Below, piece by piece: positions 43,609-53,166 of a stretch of DNA of 64,000 nucleotides. The position numbers and the translations under genes are program-made. The stretch is from Arenibacter sp041392165 (GTDB lineage Bacteria; Bacteroidota; Bacteroidia; Flavobacteriales; Flavobacteriaceae), in contig JAWKMN010000001.1 in NCBI GenBank assembly GCA_041392165.1, forward strand, positions 558,001-622,000, in the 5' to 3' direction. Each line of letters starts with the position of its first letter. The first letter of the stretch is position 1. Under the pieces are notes generated by a model. That model was not told the DNA's origin. It searched no databases and saw only the letters and a list, made by a program, of their open reading frames with translations.

Positions 43609-45462
43609 ATGATGAGAAATTTAATATATAACTATAGAAAAGCCTTGTTAAGCTTTACCTTTATTGTAGCCTTGTGTTTCACAAGCTGTGAGGAGGAGTT
43701 TTTGGATGCTGATCCGCAGTCTTTCTTTACACCAAGTAATGCCTTGGATACACCAGAGGGATTGAACAGTTTGTTATCCCAGGCCATGAGGAACTTACGC
43801 GCCGAATTTTATGGTGATGGTGCGCCCATGATTACCGAGAATATATTTTCGGAGGTTTCAGTGGAAGGGACAACCGACAAATCAGGTCCTGCTCAAGATT
43901 TAAATTTGTTGATCTTGCCCGATGCCAACCTAAACAGTGCAAACTTTAATCGTATAGGCTGGTTCTGGGAGGAGTTTTATAAGGGCATAAAATATGCTAA
44001 TACCGTAATTGGAAGATTGGATGATGCTACCTTTGAAAGCGCCGCCCAAAGAAATGACATTTTGGGACGGGCCTTGTTTCATAGGGCTTATAGGTATTAT
44101 AGGTTGACCCAGCAATTTGGTGATGTTCCCTTAATTTTGGAAGAGATTACCTCTGCCCGATTGGACTTTGTTACCACGGCCAGGGAGACCATCCTTAGAA
44201 AAATGCAGGAAGACCTTAATATGGCGGTACCCATGGTGAATGCCGTGGCGAACAATGGGGATATCAATAAAGATGCAGTATTGCACTTATTGACAAAAGT
44301 GAATTTGGCCCTCGGTGATTTTGATGAAGCCATTGCCTCTTCAACCCAAATTATCAATGGCGGTACGCATACCCTAACAACGAACAGGTTTGGAATTGAT
44401 GCCGGCAACGCTGCAAAGGATGTTACCTGGGATCTTCACCGTGTGGAAAACAAAAGTATTCCTGGAAATACCGAAGGGATTCTGGTCGTTATAGATAGGT
44501 TGGGCTATGAAAACAATGGCGACTTTTCCGGAGGTACCAGTATTCAAAGACAGGCGGTCCCATTATGGTGGCGCTTTATAAACACCCCAGATGGACAAAA
44601 TGGAATGTCCGATGCTCCAGGAATAGATATTGATCAAGTTACCGCTATCGGTAGGGGAATTGGTAGAAATAGGGGTACATATTATAGTACCAAGGAAATT
44701 TGGAAGAATGCCAATAATGATCAACGCCATAAGTTGGGCAACTGGTACGACATGGAAGATCTGGTATACAATGCTCCTAGTTTGCAAAGTTCCGGCAATC
44801 CCTACTATGGGAAAAATCTAGAGCTTTATTTGCCCAATGGTACACCCCTTTGTTCAGATACCATTAGAAACTGGTACGGTTTTCCGCACTATAAATTTTT
44901 TGTTCCGGATCCCTTAAATGTGAAACCCCAAGGAGGCCATGGGGATTGGTACGTGTACCGGGTTGCAGAGACTTATTTGCTCCGCGCGGAGGCTTACTTT
45001 TGGAAAGGAAATTTAGGACTTGCAGCAGATGATATCAATGTAGTTAGGAGAAGGGCAGAGGCCGATGAGATTACTGCAGCCGATGTGGATATTGATTATA
45101 TTTTGGATGAACGTGCCCGAGAACTATATTATGAGGAAGGAAGAAAAACAGAACTTACCCGTATTGCCTTTATTTTTGCAAAGACCGGCAAACCAGCTTA
45201 CAATGGTAAGACCTATAGTCTGTCCAATTTCTCTACAGAGAACTTTTGGTACGACCGTATAATGGAGGTTACAGACTTTTATAACAAAGGGGTAAAGACC
45301 ATTCACGGGGATGAATATACCATGAGCCCTTATCATGTGCTGTGGCCAATACCCGCTTCCGCGATCAATGCCAATACCCAGGGAGTAATAAATCAGAACG
45401 AGGGCTATCCAGGGGCTGAAAATAATATACCGCCACTAACGACCATACCTGAAGATTTATAG
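43609..45462 (+). CDS. SusD/RagB lipoprotein 3
   Basis: 617 residues, longer than the typical 500-550. Lipid anchor at C27 (CFTSC), followed by EEEFLD, an acidic stretch that favours surface export. SusD marks: NALDTPEGLNSLLSQAMRNLR, ALFHRAYRYYRLTQQFGDVPLIL, YLLRAEAYFWKGNLGLAADDINVVRRRA, and DERARELYYEEGRKTELTRIAFIF. The C-terminal segment contains HVLWPIPASAINANTQGVINQNEGYPG. Probably the glycan-binding lid of SusC3. The DUF6807 gene follows after 51 bases and may share its transcript. Confidence 0.93.
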   Translation: MMRNLIYNYRKALLSFTFIVALCFTSCEEEFLDADPQSFFTPSNALDTPEGLNSLLSQAMRNLRAEFYGDGAPMITENIFSEVSVEGTTDKSGPAQDLNLLILPDANLNSANFNRIGWFWEEFYKGIKYANTVIGRLDDATFESAAQRNDILGRALFHRAYRYYRLTQQFGDVPLILEEITSARLDFVTTARETILRKMQEDLNMAVPMVNAVANNGDINKDAVLHLLTKVNLALGDFDEAIASSTQIINGGTHTLTTNRFGIDAGNAAKDVTWDLHRVENKSIPGNTEGILVVIDRLGYENNGDFSGGTSIQRQAVPLWWRFINTPDGQNGMSDAPGIDIDQVTAIGRGIGRNRGTYYSTKEIWKNANNDQRHKLGNWYDMEDLVYNAPSLQSSGNPYYGKNLELYLPNGTPLCSDTIRNWYGFPHYKFFVPDPLNVKPQGGHGDWYVYRVAETYLLRAEAYFWKGNLGLAADDINVVRRRAEADEITAADVDIDYILDERARELYYEEGRKTELTRIAFIFAKTGKPAYNGKTYSLSNFSTENFWYDRIMEVTDFYNKGVKTIHGDEYTMSPYHVLWPIPASAINANTQGVINQNEGYPGAENNIPPLTTIPEDL

Positions 45463-45513
45463 TAAAATCGAGTTAATTAGTTTTTTGTAAATTCCATCGT
45501 TCAAACTAAAATA

Positions 45514-46740
45514 ATGAAACATATATTCCTCGGATTTTTTTTAATTCTCATTCTGTCCTGTAAAGGCAAAGAGGAGCGTAAATTTAAATTGGTGTTGGAT
45601 GATGGAATTACCCAAGCCTCTCCAGTATCAGTGGATTTGGAGAGCCTGGGAATTGTGGATAGGGGTTGGGAGGATAATTTGACCTTGACCTATGAGGGTG
45701 GTAATGTTCCGTTCCAGATAGGGGACAAGGGAAAATCCCTCTCGTTTATCCATACCCTTGAAAATACCGCCGAATATAGTCTTGTAAGAGCAGTGGGGGA
45801 TACAAGGGATTCCAAAGGGATAACAATAAAAAAGACCAGTGGAAACCTTCAATTGTTGAAGGATAACATGCCCGTACTCACCTACAGATATGGAATGACC
45901 TATCCCCCGAAGGGTGTGGATTCCATTTTCCGAAAATCGGGCTATATCCATCCTCTGTTATCTCCTGCTGGGGATACCCTTAGCCGTATTCAGCCCCCTG
46001 ACCATTATCATCACTATGGTATATGGGGCCCGTGGACCCATACCCGGATAGCCGGTGAACGGGTGGATTTTTGGAATTTGGTGGAGCGACAGGGTACTGT
46101 ACTTTTTAAGGATTTTAACGATGTTTTTTCCGGGCCGGTCTATGGGGGCTTTAGTGCATATCAAGAGCATATACGTCTACAGGCCTTAGAGGATGGGCAA
46201 ATTGCCATAAATGAAAATCTGGAGGTGAAGGTATGGGACCTGGGTCGCCCGGACAGATATATGGTAGACTATACCTCCCAATTTAATTCACCATTGGAAA
46301 ATGGTATCCTTTTTGAGGCCTATAGATATGGTGGTGGACTGGGCATGCGGTTTACCGAACGATGGCACAGGGACAATTGTTCCGTGCTGACTTCCGAAGG
46401 GGATGATCGACTTACAGCCGATGGGACCAATGCCCGATGGTGTATGGTTAGCGGAGCATCGGCCGATGGTAGTGGAACCAATGGCGTACTGTTTTTAAGT
46501 TACCCGGAGAATAAATCCCATCCGGAACCCATGAGGGTCTGGCCCATTGATGGCAACGGGGGAAGGGGGGATATGTTTTTTGAGTTTTGCCCCATTCGGC
46601 ATGAAGAATGGAAAATTGAACCGAATAAAGACTATCGCCTAAAATATAGGATGGTGGTTTTTGAGGGGAAGCTTACGGTCCAGGAAGCGGAATCCTATTG
46701 GAAAAGTTTTGCAACCATACCCAAGATAGAAAAAGAGTAA
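45514..46740 (+). CDS. DUF6807 (PmoA-like) lipoprotein
   Basis: 408 residues, lipid anchor at C16 (ILILSC). The region YIHPLLSPAGDTLSRIQPPDHYHHYGIWGPW, taken in parts (HPLLSPAG; DHYHHYGIWGPWTH), is the signature of DUF6807, also called PmoA for methane oxygenase although that name is misleading. The His-rich DHYHHYG could bind metal. Later ERVDFWNL and FEFCPIRHEEWK are also typical. Members occur in polysaccharide and 3-keto-glycoside loci with Gfo/Idh/MocA and ThuA-like proteins, but the reaction is unknown. It sits between susD3 and a Gfo/Idh/MocA gene. Confidence 0.82.
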   Translation: MKHIFLGFFLILILSCKGKEERKFKLVLDDGITQASPVSVDLESLGIVDRGWEDNLTLTYEGGNVPFQIGDKGKSLSFIHTLENTAEYSLVRAVGDTRDSKGITIKKTSGNLQLLKDNMPVLTYRYGMTYPPKGVDSIFRKSGYIHPLLSPAGDTLSRIQPPDHYHHYGIWGPWTHTRIAGERVDFWNLVERQGTVLFKDFNDVFSGPVYGGFSAYQEHIRLQALEDGQIAINENLEVKVWDLGRPDRYMVDYTSQFNSPLENGILFEAYRYGGGLGMRFTERWHRDNCSVLTSEGDDRLTADGTNARWCMVSGASADGSGTNGVLFLSYPENKSHPEPMRVWPIDGNGGRGDMFFEFCPIRHEEWKIEPNKDYRLKYRMVVFEGKLTVQEAESYWKSFATIPKIEKE

Positions 46741-46900
46741 ACTACCTTGGGGCAAGCCCACGAGGCATTGAAAGGAAATTCAAGTTTGATTTCGACCCAA
46801 GCGTCGGAGCATTTAAATGTCGATTATCGAGTAAATGGAAGGCCGGGACAAATACCCGGGGTTTTAATCATATAAGTAAATACAATAAAATCAGAACAAG
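46741..46900. other. Intergenic block resembling a dispersed repeat
   Basis: 160 bases with several short palindromes: GGGCAAGCCC (46751-46760), CATTTAAATG (46810-46819), and CCGGG (46843-46847) / CCCGG (46855-46859) followed by GGTTTT. It is more structured than other gaps. Only one copy exists in the window, so a repeat family cannot be shown here. Confidence 0.35.
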
Positions 46901-48277
46901 ATGCAAAGAAGAAAATTCATTAATAACTCCTTGTTGACCACTGCTGCCGTGGTTGGATTTCCAACCATAGTTCCCGCAAGTGTATTTGGAAAAAATGCAC
47001 CCAGTAACAAGATCAATATAGGACAGATTGGTTGTGGACGAATTGCCCGAGATCATGATATTCACGATACTATAAGATTCGATCAGTCCCGTTTTGTGGC
47101 AGTGTGCGATCTTGATTCCAATAGGGCCAAGGATGCCAAAGTTTTAGTGGATGGCTTTTATAAGGAGAAAACCGGAAAGGAGAAATATATGGACACCAAG
47201 ATCTACGATGATTATCGTGAGATGTTGCTCAATAAGGATATAGATGCGGTGGTAATCAGTACTCCGGACCATTGGCATTCCCAACCTGCCATGGAAGCCG
47301 CCCTGGCCGGCAAGGATATTTATTTGCAGAAGCCCACTTCCCTTACGGTCAAGGAAGGTCAGCAATTAAGGGATGCCGTTCAAAAAACGGGTGTTGTCCT
47401 TCAGGTAGGAACCCAACAAAGGGCTATGCCACAATTTAGGATCGCGGCCGAGTTGGTCAGAAATGGTCGTATAGGTAAGATACATACGGTCAAGATAGGC
47501 CTTCCGGGAGACCCAAGCGGACCTGAAGCAGCTCCCATGCCGGTTCCGTCCAACCTAAATTTTGATATGTGGTTGGGATCTACCCCGGAGGTACCCTATA
47601 CCGAAATCGGGGTACACCCCCAACAGGGATATAGTAGACCGGGATGGCTTAGGCTAAGAAGTTACGGCGCAGGTATGATCACCGGTTGGGGGCAGCACCA
47701 TTATGATTCCGCCGCATGGGGAATGGATACCGAGCTGACAGGGCCTAAATCCGTAGAGGCTTTGGCCGAGTTTCCAAAGTCCGGGCTATGGAACGTACAT
47801 GGTGATTTCTTTGTGAAACACGAATACGACAACGGAATTACGGTCTATACCAGTGGAGGTTATACCAATGGAATACGCTATGAAGGTACGGACGGATGGA
47901 TTTTTGTTTCTCGTGGGGCCTATCAGGCTTCAGCTTCCGATCCTGTAGATAAGGAAAAGAGCAGTAAGGCCCTAAATGCTTCCGATCCCAAAATATTGGA
48001 ATCGGTAATTGGGGAGAACGAAATCCATTTGGAGAAAATCGATGATCAGCATGGCAACTGGTTGGATTGCATTAAAACAAGAAAGGCACCCATTTCACCT
48101 ATAGAAAAAGGACATAAGGCCTGTGTAACTTGTTTGATCAGTGATATTGCCATGCAATTCGATAGAAAATTGGAATGGGACAACGAGAAGGAAATGTTTG
48201 TCAATGACGATGAAGCCAACGCCATGTTGCACAGGGACCAGAGAAAACCTTATGGAACCGATTTTGTGAAAGTTTAG
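46901..48277 (+). CDS. Gfo/Idh/MocA oxidoreductase, Tat-exported
   Basis: 458 residues. The N-terminus MQRRKFINNSLLTTAAVVGF is a twin-arginine leader (QRRKFI), so the enzyme probably folds with its nicotinamide cofactor and works in the periplasm, as glucose-fructose oxidoreductase does. Rossmann start INIGQIGCGRIARDHD; VVISTPDHWHSQPAMEAALAGKDIYLQKP carries the conserved K-P of the family; a later histidine region GWGQHHYDSAAWGMD is typical of the catalytic H/D pair. Likely oxidises or epimerises a glycoside. It precedes a second Gfo/Idh-like lipoprotein. Confidence 0.9.
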   Translation: MQRRKFINNSLLTTAAVVGFPTIVPASVFGKNAPSNKINIGQIGCGRIARDHDIHDTIRFDQSRFVAVCDLDSNRAKDAKVLVDGFYKEKTGKEKYMDTKIYDDYREMLLNKDIDAVVISTPDHWHSQPAMEAALAGKDIYLQKPTSLTVKEGQQLRDAVQKTGVVLQVGTQQRAMPQFRIAAELVRNGRIGKIHTVKIGLPGDPSGPEAAPMPVPSNLNFDMWLGSTPEVPYTEIGVHPQQGYSRPGWLRLRSYGAGMITGWGQHHYDSAAWGMDTELTGPKSVEALAEFPKSGLWNVHGDFFVKHEYDNGITVYTSGGYTNGIRYEGTDGWIFVSRGAYQASASDPVDKEKSSKALNASDPKILESVIGENEIHLEKIDDQHGNWLDCIKTRKAPISPIEKGHKACVTCLISDIAMQFDRKLEWDNEKEMFVNDDEANAMLHRDQRKPYGTDFVKV

Positions 48278-48376
48278 GAAACAAGTTATATATTTATCAT
48301 GTTTAAATAATCCCTCCTTTGGTCAAAAATAGATTGAACAATGGAGGGCTTATTATTATCGAAAAAAATTCAGTAC

Positions 48377-49753
48377 ATGAAGTATAGTATAGTAGCCCTA
48401 TTGATAATCTTATGTTTAGGTTGCGGGGAAAGTAAAAAAGAGACAATATCCAATATGGACGATAATCAGGATCAAGTGAGACTAATGACATTGGATCCGG
48501 GACATTTTCACGCTGCCCTGGTCCAAAAAACTATGTACAAGGGCGTAGATTCCACCATCTATGTTTTTGCCCCCGAAGGACCTGAGGTGAAGGATTTTTT
48601 AAACAAAATAGAATCCTATAATTCTAGGTCCGAAAATCCTACGAATTGGAATGTGGATACTTATTTTGGGGCCGATTATTTGGAAAAAATGATTGCCCAA
48701 AAACCTGGCAACGTTATGGTAGTGGCAGGTAAGAACTCCAAAAAGATAGATTATATTTTAGCTGCGGTGAAAGCCGGATTGAACGTGTATGCTGATAAAC
48801 CATTGGTAATAAATCCGGAGGGATTCCGGAAATTGGAGGAGGCCTTCCAAATTGCAGGGGAAAAAGGGGTCATGATATACGATATTATGACAGAGCGTTT
48901 TGAGGTTACCACCGGCATGCAAAGGCAGTTTTCCATGTTGCCCGATGTGTTTGGACAAATATTGGAAGGAAGCCCGGAAGAACCTGTAATCATTAAGGAA
49001 AGTGTGCACCATTTTTTCAAGTATGTTTCCGGACAACCATTGGTTAGACCGGCCTGGTTCTTTGATGTGAACGAAGAGGGGGAAGGTATTGTGGATGTAA
49101 CTACCCACCTGGTAGATTTAGTACAATGGGAACTTTTTCCGGACGAAATTATTAATCGCACGGACATAGAAATGGTCAAGGCCAAACGTTGGCCAACAAT
49201 ATTGACATTGGAAGAGTTTAAAAGGGTTACCGGTTTGGACAGTTTTCCGGATTACCTTCAAAAGGATTTGGATGGTGATAAACTTAAGGTGTACTGCAAT
49301 GGGGAAATGGTGTATAAAATTAAGGGAAAGTATGCCAAGGTTTCCGTGATATGGAATTATGAAGCGCCCGAAGGTACCGGGGATACCCATTATAGTATCA
49401 TGAGGGGAACTAAAAGCGACCTTGTTATTAAACAGGGCGCAGAAGAAAATTATAAGCCTACCCTCTACATCAAATCCAAAGGCGGGGAAAATTTTGATAA
49501 TGTAGTGACCAAGGCCATTGAGCAACATATTAATCCCAAATTTCCAGGAACCAAAGCAGAAAAAGTGGAGGGGGATACATGGAAGATCAATATCCCGGAT
49601 GAATTTAAGATTGGCCATGAGGCACATTTTGCCCAAGTGACCCAGAATTATTTGCAGTATTTGGAAGAGGGTAAATTGCCCAACTGGGAGGTGCCCAATA
49701 TGATTGCCAAGTATTATACCACCATAGAGGGCTATAAAATGGCCAAGAAATAA
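48377..49753 (+). CDS. Gfo/Idh/MocA-like lipoprotein with Oxidoreduct_C domain
   Basis: 458 residues from the ATG at 48377, chosen because it places a good lipobox directly after a hydrophobic leader (IILCLGC, C16); an ATG at 48341 adds twelve polar residues. The Rossmann-like half starts QVRLMTLDPGHFHAALVQ and includes AAVKAGLNVYADKPLVI with the K-P pair; the C-terminal half resembles the putative oxidoreductase C-terminal domain (EGIVDVTTHLVDLVQWELFP). The first loop lacks the usual GxGxxG, having DPGHFHAA instead, so cofactor binding is altered or lost. It likely works on the same oxidised sugar as the preceding gene. Confidence 0.85.
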   Translation: MKYSIVALLIILCLGCGESKKETISNMDDNQDQVRLMTLDPGHFHAALVQKTMYKGVDSTIYVFAPEGPEVKDFLNKIESYNSRSENPTNWNVDTYFGADYLEKMIAQKPGNVMVVAGKNSKKIDYILAAVKAGLNVYADKPLVINPEGFRKLEEAFQIAGEKGVMIYDIMTERFEVTTGMQRQFSMLPDVFGQILEGSPEEPVIIKESVHHFFKYVSGQPLVRPAWFFDVNEEGEGIVDVTTHLVDLVQWELFPDEIINRTDIEMVKAKRWPTILTLEEFKRVTGLDSFPDYLQKDLDGDKLKVYCNGEMVYKIKGKYAKVSVIWNYEAPEGTGDTHYSIMRGTKSDLVIKQGAEENYKPTLYIKSKGGENFDNVVTKAIEQHINPKFPGTKAEKVEGDTWKINIPDEFKIGHEAHFAQVTQNYLQYLEEGKLPNWEVPNMIAKYYTTIEGYKMAKK

Positions 49754-49982
49754 GGCATGCACTTTTTTTGATCTAAGGATTATCCGATTCGAGGGTAGAA
49801 CCGGTCCACCTTTGTCGGCTGGTAGGGCCTGCCTCGGGGATAGTTGGTCTCAAAAATTTTTTTATTGCGTTTCGCTAACTTTTGCGGAATGGACCTAAGG
49901 TAAATATTGGATATTATGTTGATTATGGAGCCCTTGTGCTATATTTGGACTTTAATGAACCAGAATTATAAAATTAGAATTG

Positions 49983-50801
49983 ATGAGTGAGCTTTTTTCG
50001 ATTGAGAATAAAATTTATGCCCTATCCGGTGCCACTGGTACTTTAGGTGGGTCAATTGCCAAATATCTTGTGGAAAACGGAGCCAAGGTATTGCTATTGG
50101 GCAGGTCCTTGGACAAACTGGAGGATAAGAGCAAGGAGCTTAATGCAATTGCTCCCAACAGTGCCTATTCGTTCGTTTTGGATGTGATGGACGAAAAGCA
50201 ATTAACGGATTTGAAGAACACGATAATAACCAAGTTTAAAAGATTGGACGGACTGGTAAATTTGGCCGGGGGAAACATTCCGGGGGCTACTTTAAAACCG
50301 GATCAGACCATATACGATATTGAACTTGGGGATACCCAGAAAGTAGTGGGCATAAATTTGTTCGGCACCGTAATCCCGACCATAATCTTAAGCGAAATTA
50401 TGGCGAAACAAGGTTTTGGGTCTATAGTGAATATATCTTCCATGGCGGCCAAACAGACCATTTCAAGAGTGTTGGGCTATTCCATGGCCAAGGCAGGCGT
50501 GGATATCTTCACCAAGTGGATGGCCCATGAGCTGGCCTACAAATTTAGCGACAAGATACGAGTGAATGCCATTGCACCCGGGTTTTTTATTGGCAATCAA
50601 AATAGAAGGCTATTGACCAATGAGGACGGTACTTTTACGGACAGGGGAGAGAAAATTATTTCCAATACTCCCATGGGACGTTTTGGGGATGCCTCTGAGC
50701 TTAATGGAATGGTACATTATCTGTTAAGTGATGCTTCTTCATTTGTTACAGGCACTATCTATGATATAGACGGTGGGTTCAGTTCATTTTCTGGAGTGTG
50801 A
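49983..50801 (+). CDS. SDR oxidoreductase, candidate fructuronate reductase
   Basis: 272 residues from the ATG at 49983 (a TTG directly before is possible). Classical short-chain dehydrogenase: cofactor loop GATGTLGGSIA (17-27), NLAGG (93-97), S153, Y166 and K170 in NISSMAAKQTISRVLGYSMAK. It lies 3 bases before uxuA, and uxaC is in the same locus while no UxuB of the polyol dehydrogenase family is present. Therefore it probably reduces D-fructuronate to D-mannonate, as SDR-type mannonate oxidoreductases do in other Bacteroidota. The SDR family is certain; the substrate is inferred from neighbours. Confidence 0.85.
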   Translation: MSELFSIENKIYALSGATGTLGGSIAKYLVENGAKVLLLGRSLDKLEDKSKELNAIAPNSAYSFVLDVMDEKQLTDLKNTIITKFKRLDGLVNLAGGNIPGATLKPDQTIYDIELGDTQKVVGINLFGTVIPTIILSEIMAKQGFGSIVNISSMAAKQTISRVLGYSMAKAGVDIFTKWMAHELAYKFSDKIRVNAIAPGFFIGNQNRRLLTNEDGTFTDRGEKIISNTPMGRFGDASELNGMVHYLLSDASSFVTGTIYDIDGGFSSFSGV

Positions 50802-50804
50802 TCT

Positions 50805-52007
50805 ATGCAATATTTAAAAAGAACCCTTAGGTGGTTCGGGCCCGGTTTTGGAGTGTCCCTAAAGGATATTAAGGAGTTAGGTGTAGATGGTGTGGTTACG
50901 GCATGCCATCAAGTACCTATTGGAGAGGTCTGGTCTTCTGAAGTTATCAGGGGGGTTCGGAAGGAAATAGAGTCCAATGGCCTGGAATGGTCCGTAGTGG
51001 AAAGTGTTAATATACACAAAGCCATTAAATATGGTCTTCCGGAAAGGGACCTCTATATACGGAATTATATTGATACCCTTAAGAATTTGGCAGAAAACAA
51101 CATTAGGGTGGTCTGCTATAATTTTATGCAGTTGATAGATTGGACCCGTACCAATTTAAATTATGTACTTCCAACCGGGGCCATAAGTTTATTGTACGAC
51201 CCCGTGGCCATTGCCGCATTTGATTTGTTCATTTTACAAAGAAATAGGGCGACAGGGATATATAGTGATGAAATGGTCCATAAGGCTGAAAAGTATTATG
51301 ATGACTTGGACGAACGAGGGCGTGTTGATCTAAAAAATGCTATACTGGCAGGGATGCCCGGTTCCAAGGAAGCTATTCCACTTTCTGATTTTAAGGCCAC
51401 CTTGGAGGAAGTTGGTAAAATAGAAAAACCGGTACTTAGGGAAAATCTGGCTTACTTTTTAAGGGAGGTAATTCCGGTCGCCGAAAAATTGGGCATAAAA
51501 ATGGCCCTTCATCCGGATGATCCGCCGTTTCCCGTTTTTGGAATTCCGCGTATTGCCTCGGCCTATGAGGATTTAAAATATATTTTGGACTGCGTTCCGT
51601 CCCCAAGTAACGGATTAACATTTTGTTCGGGTTCTTTGGGCGCGGTAGACTCCAACGACCTTCTTAAAATGATCAGAGATTTTGGACCGCAAATACATTT
51701 CTTACATCTTAGAAACGTATCTAGGGAAGAAAACGGTAGCTTTTACGAAGCTGCCCATTTGGAGGGATCCATATCCATGCCCAAGATAATGCTGGAAATT
51801 GTCAAGGAGCAACAAAGAAGGCATGAAAGCGGAAATGGGGAAGTGGCTATCCCCGTCAGGCCAGACCATGGACATGTATTGTTGGACGATAAAAAAAGGC
51901 AAGAGGAATTTTATTCGGGGTATTCGCTGATCGGAAGGGCCCTTGGTATGGCCGAGCTCTATGGCCTGGAAAAAGGCATAAGGGAAATGTTGTTTGGGTC
52001 AAATTAA
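50805..52007 (+). CDS. uxuA: Mannonate dehydratase
   Basis: 400 residues, matching UxuA length. Converts D-mannonate to 2-keto-3-deoxygluconate. Marks: LRWFGPGFGVSLKDIKELGVDGVVTACHQVP (as WFGPGF and CHQVP), IRVVCYNFMQLIDWTRT, KMALHPDDPPFPVFGIPRI with metal-binding H, NGLTFCSGSLG with metal-binding C, IHFLHLRNV, and RPDHGHVL. It starts 3 bases after the SDR gene, so they are coupled. The kinase and aldolase for the product are not in this window. The TRAP transporter genes follow after 157 bases. Confidence 0.96.
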   Translation: MQYLKRTLRWFGPGFGVSLKDIKELGVDGVVTACHQVPIGEVWSSEVIRGVRKEIESNGLEWSVVESVNIHKAIKYGLPERDLYIRNYIDTLKNLAENNIRVVCYNFMQLIDWTRTNLNYVLPTGAISLLYDPVAIAAFDLFILQRNRATGIYSDEMVHKAEKYYDDLDERGRVDLKNAILAGMPGSKEAIPLSDFKATLEEVGKIEKPVLRENLAYFLREVIPVAEKLGIKMALHPDDPPFPVFGIPRIASAYEDLKYILDCVPSPSNGLTFCSGSLGAVDSNDLLKMIRDFGPQIHFLHLRNVSREENGSFYEAAHLEGSISMPKIMLEIVKEQQRRHESGNGEVAIPVRPDHGHVLLDDKKRQEEFYSGYSLIGRALGMAELYGLEKGIREMLFGSN

Positions 52008-52137
52008 TAAATACGTAAAACAGAGGTATAATTATTGATGAATAGGCCGGTAAATAGCGAATATTGTTGTGAATTGTTGTTAAATTTTAAAAAAAGAGTA
52101 TTTTTAAAGTTTGAAAATAAAATATAGAGGTCAATTG

Positions 52138-52151
52138 CGTTAACGTTAACG
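52138..52151. promoter_or_regulatory. 14-base palindrome CGTTAACGTTAACG before dctP
   Basis: A perfect palindrome with a central CG, the LacI-family operator layout, ending 13 bases before the dctP start. Differs in sequence from the operator at 40339, so it may answer another LacI-type regulator (none other is encoded here). Confidence 0.5.
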
Positions 52152-52164
52152 TCCAATTTAATAA

Positions 52165-53166
52165 ATGTATATGCAGGTTTATAGGTTCCAAAGGAGAAAA
52201 TTAATAGTTGTAATGGGTGTTTTGGTATGTTTAGGCTTATATTCCTGTTCAGATATTACAGATCATAAAACCTTATTCTTTGCCCACTCACTACCTATAA
52301 CACATCCGGTACATAAAGGAATTTTGGCCATGCAGGAAGCCCTTCATGAAAAATCCGGTGGAAAGTTACAGATCAAAATATTTCCGGATGGTCAATTGGG
52401 TACCGAGCGGGAGGTCTTGGAACTATTGCAGATAGGCAGTGTGGCCATGACCAAAGTAAGTGCGGCCTCCATGTCCAGTTTTTCTCCGGAATATAGGGTC
52501 TTGGGAGTTCCCTATTTATTCAGGGATAGGGATCATATGTTCAGCGTATTGGAAGGGCCTATAGGAAAGGAACTTTTGGAAGGGGGAAGCGAATATTTGT
52601 TGCGAGGTCTTTGTTTTTATGATGCCGGAAGTAGAAGCTTCTATACCTTGGACGGATTTATAAAGACACCTGATGACTTAAAGGGTAAAAAAATTAGGGT
52701 AATGAACGATCAAATGGCCGTGAACATGGTAAACAATCTAGGTGGTTCCGCAACCCCAATGGCCTATGGGGAGCTATATACCGCCTTACAACAACGGGTG
52801 GTAGATGGTGCGGAGAACAATGTTCCTTCCTTTGTGACCTCCAATCACTATGAAGTTTGTAAGTTTTATACCCTAGACCAGCACAGTATGGTACCAGACG
52901 TTGTAGTGGTAGGTACCAAGTTTTGGGATACTTTGAACGATATGGAAAAGGGTTGGTTGCAGGATGCCGCTAAAGAAAGTGTAAAAAAGCAAAAAATTTA
53001 TTGGCAGGAAACCGTAGAGGAAGGTATGGAAATCCTGGAAAAGGCCAATGTGCAGATCTATAATCCGGATAAAAGTCCCTTTGTAGAAAAAACCAAGCCT
53101 ATCCTGGAAGAATTGATGAAGGATCCAAAAATGAAAATAATAATCGACCAAATCAACAATCAATAA
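52165..53166 (+). CDS. TRAP transporter substrate-binding protein, DctP family
   Basis: 333 residues. Lipobox LYSC puts the anchor on C28, so the binding protein is tethered, unlike the soluble DctP of proteobacteria. DctP-family marks: HSLPITHPVHKGILAMQEAL, IFPDGQLGTEREVLELLQIG, KGKKIRVMNDQMAV, where the arginine is at the position that grips the ligand carboxylate, and ALQQRVVDGAENN. It delivers an organic acid to the DctQ-DctM permease. Placement behind uxuA points to a uronate (glucuronate, or fructuronate/mannonate). Its stop overlaps the dctQ start by one base. Confidence 0.93.
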   Translation: MYMQVYRFQRRKLIVVMGVLVCLGLYSCSDITDHKTLFFAHSLPITHPVHKGILAMQEALHEKSGGKLQIKIFPDGQLGTEREVLELLQIGSVAMTKVSAASMSSFSPEYRVLGVPYLFRDRDHMFSVLEGPIGKELLEGGSEYLLRGLCFYDAGSRSFYTLDGFIKTPDDLKGKKIRVMNDQMAVNMVNNLGGSATPMAYGELYTALQQRVVDGAENNVPSFVTSNHYEVCKFYTLDQHSMVPDVVVVGTKFWDTLNDMEKGWLQDAAKESVKKQKIYWQETVEEGMEILEKANVQIYNPDKSPFVEKTKPILEELMKDPKMKIIIDQINNQ

